DNA of 64,000 bases from Undaria pinnatifida (lineage: Eukaryota > Sar > Phaeophyceae > Laminariales > Alariaceae): contig JABAKD010000022.1 in the NCBI GenBank assembly GCA_012845835.1, positions 13,189,718 to 13,253,717 on the forward strand, in the 5' to 3' direction. The notes beneath the pieces were generated by a model. It saw only the letters and a list, made by a program, of their open reading frames with translations, was not told where the DNA came from and did not search any database. Below, piece after piece: positions 1 through 12,200 of this stretch (position 1 is the first letter of the stretch; every line of letters begins with the position of its first letter). A program made the translations under genes and the position numbers.

Positions 1-40
1 GTTGCTGTCCCGACAACTCCCCCCCCCCCTCACTCTTTAG

Positions 41-646
41 GCGATGTTGGTCAACAGCGCCGACCTAATGGGCGAAAGCTCGGAACCAGACGGTTTCCGC
101 GGCTTCGGACGGGTCCACTTGGAAGCGGGCATGCCCTTGGGCGGCGAAGAAAGCCTGGGTCTGTTTGTTGTCGATGCTTTCAACACCACCATGGAGGAAT
201 ACACCATCGACGAGTACCATTTCGAGATTGACTCGGGGGCGGGCCTTGAGCTGCGCGCGACGCTGGCTTGGATCGACCCCCCTGCCTCCGCCGAGGCTTC
301 CACCCAACTCATCAACGATCTCGATCTCACGCTAGTTGCGCCGGACGGAACATCCCTATACAGGATGTTTAGTGACGGTGCGGATGATAGGAACGTGATC
401 GAGCGCGTGATCGTACCCGCGGACACGGTCTCTGATAATAGCGGGGCGTGGACGGTGGCCGTGTCGAGCTTCGGGCTCACGCCTGCCCAGCCTTACTCGC
501 TGGTAGTGACGGGGCCTATGCTTGAAGGTTCGGGTGCGAAGACTCAGCGGGAGGCGAGCGGAAGCGCGGCTAGGAAGGGTGCAGGTGTCGCGGTGCTGTT
601 CTCGGCGGCGGCTGGGGTAGCGCTGTTTGCGGCACAGATAATGTAA
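41..646 (+). CDS. Subtilisin-like serine protease (peptidase S8), terminal exon only
   Basis: This is the last exon of a subtilase gene; the catalytic exons lie off the left edge. A pyrimidine-rich tract ending in TTTAG at 31-40 is a good 3' splice site, and reading enters in frame at 41. The opening residues AMLVNSADLM match the helix that in subtilases follows the GTSMAxP catalytic serine segment. The rest is the C-terminal beta-sandwich typical of these proteases, with INDLDLTLVAPDGT and a final YSLVVTG strand. The last ~20 residues (GVAVLFSAAAGVALFAAQ) are hydrophobic after a basic and small-residue stretch, so the protein may be membrane- or GPI-anchored. Stop TAA is at 644-646. Family assignment rests on motif recognition; the substrate is unknown. 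The ATG at 44 is internal to the exon and is not a start. Confidence 0.8.
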   Translation, partial: AMLVNSADLMGESSEPDGFRGFGRVHLEAGMPLGGEESLGLFVVDAFNTTMEEYTIDEYHFEIDSGAGLELRATLAWIDPPASAEASTQLINDLDLTLVAPDGTSLYRMFSDGADDRNVIERVIVPADTVSDNSGAWTVAVSSFGLTPAQPYSLVVTGPMLEGSGAKTQREASGSAARKGAGVAVLFSAAAGVALFAAQIM

Positions 647-987
647 ACTGTGGCCAATGAGCGCTACGGGACAAATAGATCCATATATTCATCTACGGTC
701 ATAGCCCCTCTGTAGTGCCGGTTTAGTAGTGTGCCGGCCCGGTACAGTTCCTGTGCAATCGCGTAGCACAGATGAGAACAAGTAGTGGGAGTATGCGGGG
801 TAGTGCCGGTTGCGACTGTGGTGCAGGTATTTACGGCTGGCACATATCGACGCTATAGAACTAACGCCCCTGTGAAACCCGGGGATGCACCCAGGATGTC
901 CCCTAGCGACCACCAAACGCTGCGGGCGGTTGGTGTAGCGTTGTTTTGCCACGCAGATTGTAGAATAACTGTAGTCGACCCGCTTTT

Positions 988-1170
988 TTGTTCTGGCGAG
1001 CGTATTTCTTGCGCAAAATGTGGAAAGCAGCGGGCGGCTACCTGTTTTTTTTGTTGACGAGCGTATTTCTTGAGCTGTAGTACTCGTATGGGGGGGCTTT
1101 TGCTGACGAGCGCGTTGCTTGACCTGTACTGCTCCTACGGGTTTTTGCCGATGGGCGCATTTATTCAGTA
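988..1170. repeat. Degenerate tandem repeat, about 50-60 bp unit
   Basis: The phrase GACGAGCGTATTTCTTG and close variants recur near 994, 1054, 1104 and (weaker) 1150, embedded in similar T-rich flanks. This is a decayed tandem array a few hundred bases downstream of the protease stop codon. Confidence 0.6.
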
Positions 1171-1859
1171 CCTTCGTACGGGGAGAGGAGCAACTTTGCC
1201 CTTGACTCTTGGTGCATCAGTGGCTGAGTTGGAGCCGCGCTTTTTTAGATCGCGCTTGATTGTGTGTTTGCTTTTGTGTACTAGTGTTTGGTGATTCGTT
1301 GGTGGTTAATGGGAAGTTGGGCTGGGCTGGGCTGGGTTGGGTTGGATTGGGTTGGGGGAGTTGGTTGTTTGATCGGTCAGCTCCTTTAGAACTGTATCCA
1401 CGTTTGGAGGACACACCACTTGGGTGATGTTTACAGTAGAAAACAAGTTGGATGGTTGGTTAGTTGTTTTTGTCGTGCCGCACTCATAACTTTGGGAATG
1501 ATTAGTTCTTCTTTGCCGTCGATATCATGCGAAGAGTTCAAGTTCTGCTTCCGTTTTGTTCTTGAATGGGTGGTGCCCGTGTTTGGCGCGAAAACCCCCC
1601 TCTTTTTTGTTGAGAATGTTTCTTTTTTGGTCGCCACTATCGGACGCTGTTTGTTACGATTTTTTGTATTTTCCTTTCAACTATCGAATACTTCCCCCGC
1701 CGGCACAACGGACAACTAAGTTGATGCGTTCCTGCTCCCATTACCATTGTAGCAATTGGAATGCACCTCTACACCTACACCTACACCTGCACCTACACCT
1801 ACATACGATACTGCCATTAGACAACGCGTGCAACTGAGGTCGATAAGGGTTCAACTCGT

Positions 1860-2180
1860 GTTCGTTCGCAAGACTTGGCCGAATAGGTCTGGTGTTAGTT
1901 CAGTGTAAGACAACACGTTTTCCGTAATCGGCTGGGAAGGAGGCACGAGCGAACGGTCTTTTCTCCACACAGCGATTGGAGCACGTACATACGATGCAGC
2001 TGATAGGCAATGTGTGTGGCTGGGGTCGGTAAGGATTCCACTATTATTGTCTGTTCGCAAGGCTTGGCCGAATCGGTCTGCCTGGTGTTATTCATACCTG
2101 GTATAGTTTAGTGTCAGATAACACGTTTTCCTTAATCGGCTGGGTAGGAGGTACGAACGAACGGTTTTTTCTCGACGCGT
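1860..2180. repeat. Direct tandem duplication, about 190 bp
   Basis: The block starting TGTTCGTTCGCAAGACTTGG at about 1859 is repeated from about 2047 with substitutions and a short insertion. Both copies share CTTGGCCGAAT, AACACGTTTTCC and AATCGGCTGGG in the same order. Confidence 0.75.
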
Positions 2181-2759
2181 TTTTTTTTTGTTTATAGTTG
2201 TCTTTTGAGATGTTTCGAGTACCTGGTAGTGATAGTTGTTTCCCCTCTCAGAGCCTTTATAGCACCAAACTGGTGAACGTCTCTAAACGCGCATGGCTGA
2301 ATTAAGTGCCTAGACTCTCTCGGTTCTTATTATTGAAGTCTGTGCGATTTAGTGTATCCTTCTTGTATTTTTGGTTTTGTTGTTTGCTTTCTCTTATCGC
2401 GAGGACAGTCTCTGGGGCAATGTACTGTGCGAGTACTGTACTCTGGCAATACGCACGCATGCATGTAGGTCACGCGACGGCCATTTTGGTTTTGTTTTTA
2501 CAATTCCTATTACCTGTAGCGCTTTTTTGTAAGTGGCATCATAAGTGGGATATATAGTTCAGTTATGGTGGGCATAAGTTACCTTGGGCATCGCCGTCAT
2601 CGTGTGCAGTAAAAGCGCGTGGTAATTCTGCTGTGGGAGGTGCGGGAGGGGAACCAGCAGCAGGAAGGAGTTCTGGCATTTTTTTCCCCGATTAGCTCCG
2701 TACAGAGGAATTCCTGTTTCTTTAAGCGGGCCAGTTTTACGGGTCTACCTCGAAATGTC

Positions 2760-3050
2760 GTAACGTCTTGGAGTGGAGAGAAGTTATACTCCGTACGTAG
2801 ACGAGCTTTTGAGCTGCGTCCAATGTCACCATGAAGCATGACTAATAGGCAATAATCAACGAATGAATGGCCATGCTGTATATAAATACTTTCTCAAGGT
2901 GATATCTCACGAGCTGGCAGCGTTTTTTTGTGTTGATCCTCGTCCACCTGTCTATCCAGTCGGGGAGTACAGCGAAGAGGGTCTCGGGCTCCTGCGAGAG
3001 GAGTCTTGGAGTGGAGAGGAGGTGTACTCTGTACGTAGTCGCGATAGAGG
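2760..3050. repeat. Short direct repeat
   Basis: The phrase GTCTTGGAGTGGAGAG followed by a variant of ACTCCGTACGTAG occurs at about 2766 and again at about 3002. It is a local duplication of roughly 35-40 bp in the same orientation. Confidence 0.55.
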
Positions 3051-3330
3051 TATACCTTTTTTTGGCGAAAATGGTTTCTGAATGACGGGGCTCCTTAACA
3101 CAAAATCGTCGGAAAAAAAAAATAATTGGCCATTTTTTTCCCGTGATTCTCGTTGTGTACTTCTTACAGAAGGCAATGGGATTTTTCATCCGGTGTTGTA
3201 CCAGCTTTATTTTTCTCCAAAAATCATTTTTTGGAATAAGAAGGACATGTCTTAAGCTCCCGAATTGAGAAAACCTCAGAAAAAAACAACAATGGTTGGT
3301 GCACTCCTCTGTCGTAGCATATGTGTCTCA
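3043..3330 (+). repeat. Dispersed repeat, copy 1 (partner at 15877-16205)
   Basis: This block (landmarks CCTTTTTTTGGCGAAAATG, GTGATTCTCGTTGTGTAC and AACCTCAGAAAAAA) is repeated in the same orientation at 15877-16205 in nitrate reductase intron 2. This copy has an uninterrupted TTAA at about 3092 where the other copy carries a small MITE, so it serves as an empty site. Element class unknown. Confidence 0.7.
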
Positions 3331-3554
3331 ACCTCGACCTCGACCTTTCCAGTTGCATCCATCAATCGTCAGTGATCAATGATTGCCGACGAACGAATGC
3401 GCAGAAAGCTTTTTTTTTTTTTTCGTGGTGATAACGATAGCTCTGTTTCTCGGAGCCAGCTAGACAGTCGCTGTCGGGCCGAACCGAATGGCTGAAAAAC
3501 CTGAACCGTCACTTCGGCTTGTTTTTGCTTTTTGCTTGCACGCACCACCGTCCA

Positions 3555-4525
3555 ATACTCCGTAGGTTGTGAGAGGCAGGCCGGGACGGGTTTATATCAA
3601 GACACCCGCGGTGAAATAACAAGAACGGTAGATGCATGGTATCACACGAAGAGTAAACAAGGCGTAGGCGCCTCTAGCAAGCACGAATGGTAATTGTATA
3701 TTATCACAGGAACAAAAAGTAAACTCGTAGGCTTCTAATAACGATAAGCGTGAAATGCCGCTGTGAGAGAAACATGCCTGTTGTCTCTACGTATTCCCTT
3801 GCACACCATTGCACAAATACCCGAATACACGCTCAACAGCCCGCCCGACACATTTCTTAAACTCCATGGTGGCTCGAAATCAAAACCACCGAAGACAGGT
3901 TGTCACACCTCGACCCATGCTTATGGCTTCTATAGTGAAATGTCGTTGTAACCGGCGTCCTTTTTCACTGTTCATCAACTCAGTTGAAGTCTATATCTCC
4001 ATTCACTGTGTTGAGGTCGTCAACGCGACCAACACCAATTGAAAGTGGTTTTGGTGAAACGTCGTTTGCAACAACAGATGTCCTCTTTCACTGTTTGGCA
4101 AATCAACTCGATCCAGTCCATCTTTATCCTAACTCAAGGCTTGTTCGGAGAAAAGCATTTGCAACCGAGGTTCTCTTTCACTAGTGTTCAGCTTGTCGAC
4201 GCAGCCAAATACCCATCACATCGTATGCAGTGAAACGCCGTTGCCACCGCTGCCTTGTCCCACAGCTGAGCTTGTCAAAGCAACGGAAGACCCTACTAAA
4301 GCGTGTGCAGTGAGCTGTCATTGCAATATGTGTCATTTTTCGTGTCCAACACGCCATAAGTTGTGGTGAGGCAGGCCGGGACGGTGCATGCCAAGGCACC
4401 GTTCATTAAGAACAAGAAGAGTATATGTATAGTCTACAATCATAGGAACCCTAAGTAAGTAGCGCACGCGCCTGCAGCAAGCGTGAAATGTCGCTGACAG
4501 AAAACATGCCTGTTGTCTCGACCTA
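3555..4525. repeat. Nested direct repeats
   Basis: Two related blocks at about 3560-3785 and 4355-4525 share GGCAGGCCGGGACG, a GCGTGAAATG segment and AAACATGCCTGTTGTCTC in order. Between them (about 3930-4330) is a degenerate ~100-130 bp tandem repeat with GTGAAACGTCGTTTGCAAC-like phrases followed by TCTTTCACTGTT. No coding potential was recognised. Confidence 0.6.
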
Positions 4526-4894
4526 TCGCCCCGCACCGTTACACATTTTTTTTCGCATGCCGAGTAGAAACTCAACAACTCCTGCTAATAATACTTAATA
4601 GTGCTAGATTTCGATAAGGCTACTACGTTCACGGATGGACTGCTGCTAACCCCTTTCTGGCTTCGATGGGTAAAATACGTGAAAAAAAAGTATCGATTGC
4701 AGCATCGGCAGCTCGCTGACTGGGGTAGGGTGCATGTTTTAACTGCACTGTTACAGTATAGAGCTGCACGGCATGCGCGCAGCATCACGTATCCCTTTTG
4801 TTACACTTCATGAATCTGGAATTATTGATTGAATGTTGTTGGCCCTGTGCTCTGCACCCACAACCTCACTACTCTACTCTAGCCTTCTGCCCTC

Positions 4895-4984
4895 TTAACC
4901 CCTTGAGAGTCCCAAAACCCTTCACTTTTCTAATTCGAAGTAATTTGTAGAAAAAAACGGTTTTCACCTGTAAAAATGATTTAA
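4895..4984 (+). mobile_element. Short TTAA-flanked MITE, copy 1
   Basis: About 90 bp, bounded by TTAA at 4895-4898 and at 4981-4984. It starts TTAACCCCTTGAGAGTCCC and carries the family phrases TCGAAGTAATTTG and a GGTTTTCACCTGTAAA end. Six more relatives occur in the window. Confidence 0.65.
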
Positions 4985-5895
4985 TATATCAATCCCCAAA
5001 ACCCTGCACCAATTTGCAGGCTGTCGCCTCAACTCGACCCAGCGTGGGCGGGAGGGAAACCTTCCTGATTTTTCTGCTAATCCCTTCAGCCGTAATCCTC
5101 GCAGCAGCAGCACTTTCTGCCTGTCGGTTACAGACCAGCTTCATGGGCTCTGCCGTATGCTTCATTTCTCTAGTACCCGTGTCCAAGTTGAGCCTTACCC
5201 GCGCTTGCTCCGTCGTTTACGTTGATGTCCACCCGAACCAACACGCCTTCCATATAGTAAGACTCAATACGGTTCCACAAACTCCAGGTTTCCTACGTTC
5301 CATCTTCCACTTTAAATAGCCGTACACTAGATGAGGAGTGTTTCATTGTTGATGGGGACGTTCTAAAATTGCTTGTTGATCAGGTCCACGTTATTGTTTT
5401 CGGATTACTCAAGATATCATCATAGACCTCATCGTAGAAGCGCAGTTTTCCATGATCCGATTAAGGTCGCTCTCCACGACGAGATTCGGCAGGAGGGAGA
5501 CTCGGTACATGCCCCCCCATGTCCATTATTTATTATTAAACAACGCCTCCCAATTGCACATCGTCCTTTGCCGCATATCTTGTTCTTGAGCCTTCGTATT
5601 TATCAGGTCTCCCAGGGAAATACCATAACACTAGCCTACCCCGATGAGCCGCGTATGGATAGATGTTGTTCATCTAAAAATATGCCTGTTCCGCGAACTA
5701 GTACATGCGTCTAAGGTGTGAATGTGGCTCTTCAAAATTGATTTCTACACCTCCAAACGCCGAGGCTACGAAGCACAAGCCCCGAAGGAAATTACAAGAA
5801 AAGAGGGAGCATATATCTAACGAACCGGAGAAATTTCAAACGCTGAATATCTCCGCCACATTCTCAGCAAAGGGAAGAGGGGTTGGGGCAAGAAT

Positions 5896-6342
5896 TTGGC
5901 AATGAAAATGGAGAAAACCAGGTGGTCTTTTTGCGAACGGGTTTGCAGGCAGCGTGCGAAAGCTTCCAAGCAAGAACAACTGGAGGCTGCTGTCCGAGAA
6001 TATGCTGCGGAGGCATCTCTGAAGGAGGAGGATTTACTAGTTTTAACCGCTGTACATGCGGCTGCTGTGACATCAAACATGTCCGCAGGAAGGCTTAAAA
6101 GGCAGCAAGATGTACTGATGGGTGACTCATGGGTGCTAGCGGAGGGGGTTGACCGCAAGAGGTTGCCACAAATGGGCGTTCAATATCGGGTTCCGCAGGC
6201 AGCATCGACAGGACGAGTCAGCGCACCGTTGACGCCGATGTTTTTCGTGCTTGCAATTGAGGCAATAATTGCCAAGCCACCATCTGAATCGGGTGCATAC
6301 GGTCATACCAGTCCGCCAGTCAAATCGTTCGATCATCAGTAG
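5896..6342 (+). CDS. Possible ORF of unknown origin inside the gypsy relic
   Basis: A 148-codon open frame starting MAMKMEKTRWSFCERV. Its first ~90 residues look helical and charged (QEQLEAAVREYAAEASLKEE) and lie in a stretch with no counterpart in the intact gypsy copy. The last ~55 codons run antisense over integrase relic sequence and are certainly not protein-coding in origin. It may be a captured exon fragment or chance. I do not recognise it. Confidence 0.15.
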   Translation: MAMKMEKTRWSFCERVCRQRAKASKQEQLEAAVREYAAEASLKEEDLLVLTAVHAAAVTSNMSAGRLKRQQDVLMGDSWVLAEGVDRKRLPQMGVQYRVPQAASTGRVSAPLTPMFFVLAIEAIIAKPPSESGAYGHTSPPVKSFDHQ

Positions 6343-6973
6343 AGTGCGCACGGTGCCAAGGCGGCACTAAGCCGTCCAACGGCAAGTCTGCAGGACCCAA
6401 GGGCGAACGAGCAGCGGGCTGTCATTGCGAGCAGGCTCGTCGTTTAATGAACAAGCCGTGCGCGCCACCGGTCATTGTGCGCGAAACGGGAGGGGTGGGG
6501 TCGGTTTGTAGACGAGGGAGAAGATGCCGTCGCTGGCGGTATGGAGGCGACCCTCGCCCGCAAGCTCCTGAATGTCCGAGAACGAGGGGAACTGGTGCGG
6601 GGGTAAACGCGGGGCCAGCCGATACTGATGTATCTCATAGTTTTAACATAGCGCTGGGGCTCGACCTCGTGCGCTCCTTCCCGATCGGCATGCGGAAAAC
6701 GCTCAGCCGTGAACTATAGTTTGGCGCAACAGCATAAAAAATAATCCAAGCCGGTCGTTGCGGCGGAGGAGGTGCCAGAGGGGATTGGAAGTCGTTATAT
6801 GGGCATCTCGAATGCTCGGCGCGGTCACGGTGGAACGGAATGGGTACCGTCGGGAGGAGGAAGGAGCAGGGGCCGTGACGACGGCCGGGGACGACCGCGG
6901 GTGCAGGGATCGCGCTAGGTTATTGGTCCGACAAGCGGATGACCAGGAGGATTTATTTGCTGGATCCGAAGCC

Positions 6974-7064
6974 TTAACCCCTTTAGAGCCCCCAACTCCC
7001 TCCCTCAATTCTAACTTCAAGCTAACTTGTCCCCAAATTGGGCTTCCGGTTGTAAATGCGTTAG
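6974..7064 (+). mobile_element. Short TTAA-flanked MITE, copy 2
   Basis: It starts TTAACCCCTTTAGAGCCCCC at 6974 and ends TGTAAATGCGTTAG at 7064. It contains ACTTCAAGCTAACTTGTCCCC. It is inserted in the gypsy relic, so it is younger than that element. Confidence 0.7.
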
Positions 7065-7995
7065 TAAGCAGCAGGTGGCGTAGCGCCTGTAGCATTGGCT
7101 GCTTATCGGCGCGCCCAACAGAAAATGCTACCCGAAAACGGCAGTATACCGGCCGTTAGAGGCGCCCGAATGCCAGGCGGCGGAGGGGCGAACGCGACCG
7201 TATCAGGGATATCGGCCGAGTCAACTCCCTGTTTAGTTCTCGGTAGAGAAAGGACATGCTGGGCGATACTCAGCGCAGCAGCGGAGGCTTCTGCGCAGTC
7301 CGCGCGGCTCGTGGGGGGCACGCAAAAACCCGAACCAAACATGGTATCAGCGGCAGGCCAAATGGCGTCGCGGCCGGGACGGCGATCGATATTTCGCAGC
7401 AGAAACACGAGCGACGAATCTTCCCGAAGCAGCAGAAAAGTCACTTTCCTTCATCCGTGGCTCGTGTGCGCGAAATCGCGGGTATCGCGGAAAGAGGCGG
7501 AAGGGGTCCCATTTAAAACAGCACATCGGGGTGGACACCAGCCCTCCCAAGCTGACAAGCTGACACTTGGGACCGGCGAAAAGCGAGAGCGCAGACCGCA
7601 GGCCCAGCTGAGACAGATGAAATAGCTCCGTCATCTCTATGAGAGTTGGCCGACTAGACCCACACTTAAGTCGTATCAAGTGCCAGGCTGTGACAGGCGG
7701 GACAGAAAATTAGCGTTGCAGTTGGCGTTGCCCTTGCGGCACTCGAGTGTGTACAGTCTAATGCGTCGCGGTACTCGGGCCACCGCTGGACGCGTGCGTT
7801 GTGGTCCCCAACGTTGCCGACGTTCTACGTAGCCTTGTGGTTCCAAAAAAGGCGCGGGACTTCAAGGATTGCCTCGAAGGCGTTTGACGACTCAGACATA
7901 TCTGACGGCTTCCAAGTCGAGCGGGGTCCATTATCTACCCGAGTCGAGGGTATCGCGGCCGATAGTCATATATGCTCTAAAAAGGACAATAAAAA

Positions 7996-9076
7996 AATGT
8001 AAAAACGAGCGGCCTGTACATCACGCAGCTTGCAAAAATGGGTATCGACCCTGAATGAATGTATTCATCCCAGAGCTGACGCGTTCTTAGAATAACTTTA
8101 CCAGGAAAAAAATAACGGCCGCTGAATGCTGAACACATACATCGGTATATGGTAAAGCACACGCGAGTGTGTGCCGTTTTTTTGGTACAGGAGAGACGGG
8201 CTCAGGACTGGGCAGCAGCAGCAGAAGTGAGTCCTTTTCGAGGGGGCGTCGGCATGTACGTACGAGGGATGAGTCCTCCTGCTCCTCCTGCTACGAGCAT
8301 CTATTCGTGCGCAGACAGAATCGTGCTTGTATGATCTCATTATCTATCTCACACATAATAAACGCGCGTGAAAAGTATCATACGCAGGTATCATACCAGA
8401 AGCACAAACCTGCTGCACACGTACACGGCCGCTTTATACACTGCCTTGCACGGCGACCACGGCCGGCTTCCGCCCTCATGTACGTAACGTAGTAAGTTAT
8501 CATTATAACATTTCTACAAGTACACCTCTTGAACAAACAGCAGGTGAACTGGGAAGCGATACGATTCATATCCGGGTGCAAAACAGAATCCTACACTAAT
8601 CCCAAGTAGTTTGTCAGGAAAAACGTCGGCGGGGTGGCGCCGTCACAGTTGATTAATTATGTCAGCAGTACAAGTATAAATAGTATCCAGATTTTATCCA
8701 GATTTCGCGGTTTTTTCTTGCCCCGTGCTTCGAAAACGCCTAGCCAATCAAAATACATTTTTGAAAAAGTTGGTCAATGAAAACGAAGCAATTGCGGTGG
8801 AGGCACTGTGCGTTTGACGTCACCTAAGAGAATGTCCTCGTACTTCTGGCATTCTTCTAACACTGCTGCTGCCAGCACCAACTACTTCCAGTTGTACGTA
8901 CGGAGGCAGCCGCGAGGATCAGATACGCTCTCTCTCCTCCTCGGGTAGCGCTTGCTCCCGCTCCAGAACACCTCTCGCTTCCATTACCGAGTGGACACCT
9001 TCCCGTCACGACTCGACTAAGCTTTTAATATATTCCACGAAGCTGCACAGCTCGTCTAGCAGGACTCGGCTCGACG
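7996..9076. other. Upstream region of nitrate reductase; no gene seen
   Basis: Non-coding by inspection. About 7985-8060 holds a partial copy (minus orientation) of the dispersed repeat with core GCAAGCTGTGTGATAC. The interval from about 8590 to 9076 presumably contains the nitrate reductase promoter and 5' untranslated region. I see no further repeat structure. Confidence 0.45.
8675..8683 (+). promoter_or_regulatory. TATA-like element upstream of nitrate reductase
   Basis: TATAAATAG lies about 390 bp before the ATG at 9077. Use as a core promoter is only a guess, since it implies a 5' leader of about 360 nt. Confidence 0.2.
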
Positions 9077-9214
9077 ATGGCGAGAGCAGGGATACAATCG
9101 TGTGCGCCTGATAAGGTTGATGCGTCGCTCGTGAACATCAAGGGGCATGACTACTACAAGGACACCTTCGTCCCTCCCGCGGAAGACGTGACTGAGATCG
9201 ACCCCAGGGATAAG
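9077..9214 (+). CDS. NR: Nitrate reductase exon 1 (residues 1-46)
   Basis: Starts at the ATG at 9077 and ends DPRDK before donor GTGGGC. The PRDK/GTPDDW junction with exon 2 reproduces the conserved start of the catalytic Mo domain (DPRDxGTPDxW). The short N-terminal leader has no obvious transit peptide, consistent with a cytosolic enzyme. Confidence 0.9.
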
Positions 9215-12200
9215 GTGGGCGCCGCCTCGCTCGCACTGGAAGCTTCCGTTGGTTGTTCCTTAGGAAAATACCTCCGCTCTCGTGCAACCCACACCCCTCT
9301 GAACTAGGTACTACAGCTGTAGGTAGGCCCCTGCCTGGAGCCCTGCCACGACTGACACTGCTGTATATACATACCCCGTGCACTCGCCGACCCGAAGTAC
9401 TCTCTATCTTGCGTATACTCTCCAAGCAGCTTTCCTGCCTGCGTACGCAAAAATACAAACTTGTTCTCAGTGCGTCATGCTTGAGGTTGTCGCAAGCCCG
9501 GGAGGCAAGCAACCTCGTTTCGCCGAAACCCACCTCTCAGATTTACTTGTTTGCCTCTCTCACCCTCCCCTAGGGAACACCGGACGACTGGGTCCCGCGC
9601 CACCCCGAGCTTGTGCGCTTGACTGGGCGCCATCCCTTCAACGTGGAGCCACCTGTCTGGCGGATTACGGACCACGGTTTCATCTCCCCGAACTCGTTGC
9701 ACTACGTGCGCAATCATGGTGCGGTGCCTCGCATCGTGCAAGGTGACTCTCACAAGGTGGGCAAGCGTGTGTGGTATTCTGCTTTATTCTGTTAGCTGAT
9801 TGCTGAAACTATGGGGGAGGTACTGTATTGCTTTGATTGCTGTATCGTCAGGTAGAGCGGAAAGGAACAGGATTAAACAGATGTAATCATTGCAGCATGT
9901 AACAGCAGTAGTGTTGGCGTGGTATAATCCATCATGTACAGCAGCAGGGTGGGTGGGTGGGCGTTGTTATCTGCGTCGAAAGAAGGTCAAGGCAGAGCGC
10001 GAAGCAAAGGGTATTAGTACTGGTACGTGGCGTCTATCCATCTGCCTGTCTGTCTCTCGTCCCTCTGTCTGTTGAAAACTCCTGATGGCACAGCGGACAA
10101 CATCCCAGCTGCTGCTGCTGCTGCTGCTACTGCATGAATGTGCAGCAGTGCGTTCAGCGTTGTATGACAATAAGAGTTCAGCTGTCGTGCACAGCAGTGC
10201 ACGGCACAATCTGCTGACTGTGTATTCTGTCCCCTCCCATCTCTCACATATTCCAGCTGACATATTCCTATCAAGAAACTGCGGCATGTTTTTCGTGATT
10301 TTTTTTGCGACGTACGCGCGTCATGATGATTCGGTCAATACGTACTTCTTCCCTCCTCCCGCCGCCACAAATCATGCGTCGGATTCCACGACTCCTCTGC
10401 AACGTGTATAGTGTGCTGGCTTGTGTGTGCCCGCTTTGGTACTCAGTATGTCTCGGGCGTTGCGTGGCCACATTCCCTTAACTGGCTGTATAAGTTTGCG
10501 ATGTGCACCTCTTGTCTCGTGGTTTGTGACCAGAGTGCTTGTCTCGTTTAGTACGAGGCATCGAGACGGACACTGCTGTTTGCGAGGGGCGCAAGGATGC
10601 CGATTGGTGGAAATAACAGTTCAATGCGAGGAATACACACATAGCTGCGGTGCTTTTTATGTGACGTATACGTGCTCGCTCGTACACATGTAGTCTATTG
10701 TCGTTGTTGTTTTCATTTTATTGTATATCTCCGTGTGTCTCGTAGTTTGTGATGACGCAGCTTGTCGCTCTCCGGGATGAGCAGCTTGTCGCTCTCCGGG
10801 GTGAGCCGCCATCGGCACGGACATTGACTGCGCTGGGGTTGCTGGTTGTCGATGGACGGGAAGAACAGCAGTCAAAGTGAAGAACAAAAACACACACACA
10901 ACTTGAGTCGTATAATAAGACAGCACCGAACGAGCTGCTGTGCAGTACTTGCATCATACGCGCTCGGGCGTATCGGCTTGCCCAGTGAGCGTGCAGTGAG
11001 TTCCGTTGAATTGTTAAGTTGTCATGCTTCGCACGAAAGGTCAAGCAAAGCACCAATGAATTTTGCTCCAAGCGTGGATCAAATGTAACATTCATGTACT
11101 GCTGCTGCATCGTGTGTATCCCAGCGTACTATCTGTGTTCCTTTCCAGAGCGTCATACACAACCAAAAAATGTGCAGCTGCTGCGAGCAAAGAGCGTGCA
11201 CCAGGTCTGTATTATGATGAACGCAAAAATGGAAGTTCCAGGTAGATGCGGGCTTCAAGAATACAAGGAGAATAAAAAGCAGTAATGTACGAGTATACAA
11301 ACGGCGTACACGTAATTATGCGTAACCAATCCGAGGTCGCCGCAACACTGCCAGCACTTTTTGGCCGTAATGTTACGCTTACCCCCGTGCCCCTTACGTC
11401 GAAACCCCTATCTGAGGCTGGTAATCAAAGAGTACCTTTTTTTGATAGTCTTGGATGTCCTTTCGGACGTCGGTAAAATTTCTCGTGGTGTGGGGGTTGG
11501 CGTTATCTAGCACTCGTTTTTTTATCCACTGCTGTCCCGGCCGGGAACTGGCATACTTCGGGAGTATGATGCCGCTTCGTAGTACACCTACATGATACAC
11601 CAAGAGACCGTTCATTGCCTGGAGTCCAGACTGTTTTTGAGTCTACGATGACGAAGACAGCTCAGACGAGTTTACGTAGAGGGCGCGACACAGCAGTGAC
11701 AACATGCCGCACTATTGCTTCGGTGCACTGCCCTGCAAGTCAGGGGCATTGCTTGCTGGGTTCTGAGAAAGCAGTTTTTATTTCTGCTCATCCATTCCAT
11801 TATCTTCGCACTCTTTCTTACTCTTTCTCCATCCCTAGACGTAACTCGGATACGGGGTCACTATGCAGGCTCTTTTTTCCCCTCCCCACTACGGTACGCG
11901 CATTCATGCTATCGCGAAACGACTCCGGCTACTTCTTCCATCGTCGACTCGCGCCGATTTGCAGACCTGCCCACGCTGCAAGGCGCTCTCTCAGATGTCA
12001 GTTTCTTGTTTTATCCTTATTTTTGCAAACATGCTGGAAAAAAGTCCGACCCACGTGGGACTCGAACCCCAGAATCAACTCTGCTATTAATAGTATTAAT
12101 AGTATCAATAGTAATTCACGACATTCGAGGGTAACCCCTATTCATTACTGGTGATAACAATCCACCTGGGCGACCGGTTTACCGCACGAGTGAGTATATG

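Larger units (their letters stand above)
647..5340. other. Intergenic region, repeat-rich, no supported gene
   Basis: No ORF here has recognisable family features, good splice context or coding-like length. Visible structure is all repetitive: short tandem units after the protease gene, a G-rich pentamer run near 1318-1360, a CTACAC hexamer run near 1765-1800, and several local direct duplications listed separately. Confidence 0.6.
5347..7990 (-). mobile_element. Decayed Ty3/gypsy retrotransposon relic
   Basis: Matched by eye to the better copy at 44558-50730, this stretch holds in order a degenerate LTR (about 5347-5636, ending CCATAACA), the LTR-adjacent untranslated region (about 5640-5790), the integrase zinc-binding segment (about 6190-6350; minus-strand peptide MIERFDWRTGMTVCTRF), the pre-integrase linker (about 6355-7600, with an AAACACGAGCGACGAATCTT landmark near 7401) and an RNase H segment (about 7690-7975). 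The integrase C-terminus, RT and gag are absent. No reading frame is intact, so it is dead and clearly older than the other two copies. Confidence 0.75.

Noticed and set aside
12030-12075. tRNA 3' half on the minus strand (T-arm-like GGGTTCGAGTCCCAC followed by T6)
   Set aside because: The T-stem pairs poorly, and no matching 5' half, anticodon arm or A box could be found upstream.
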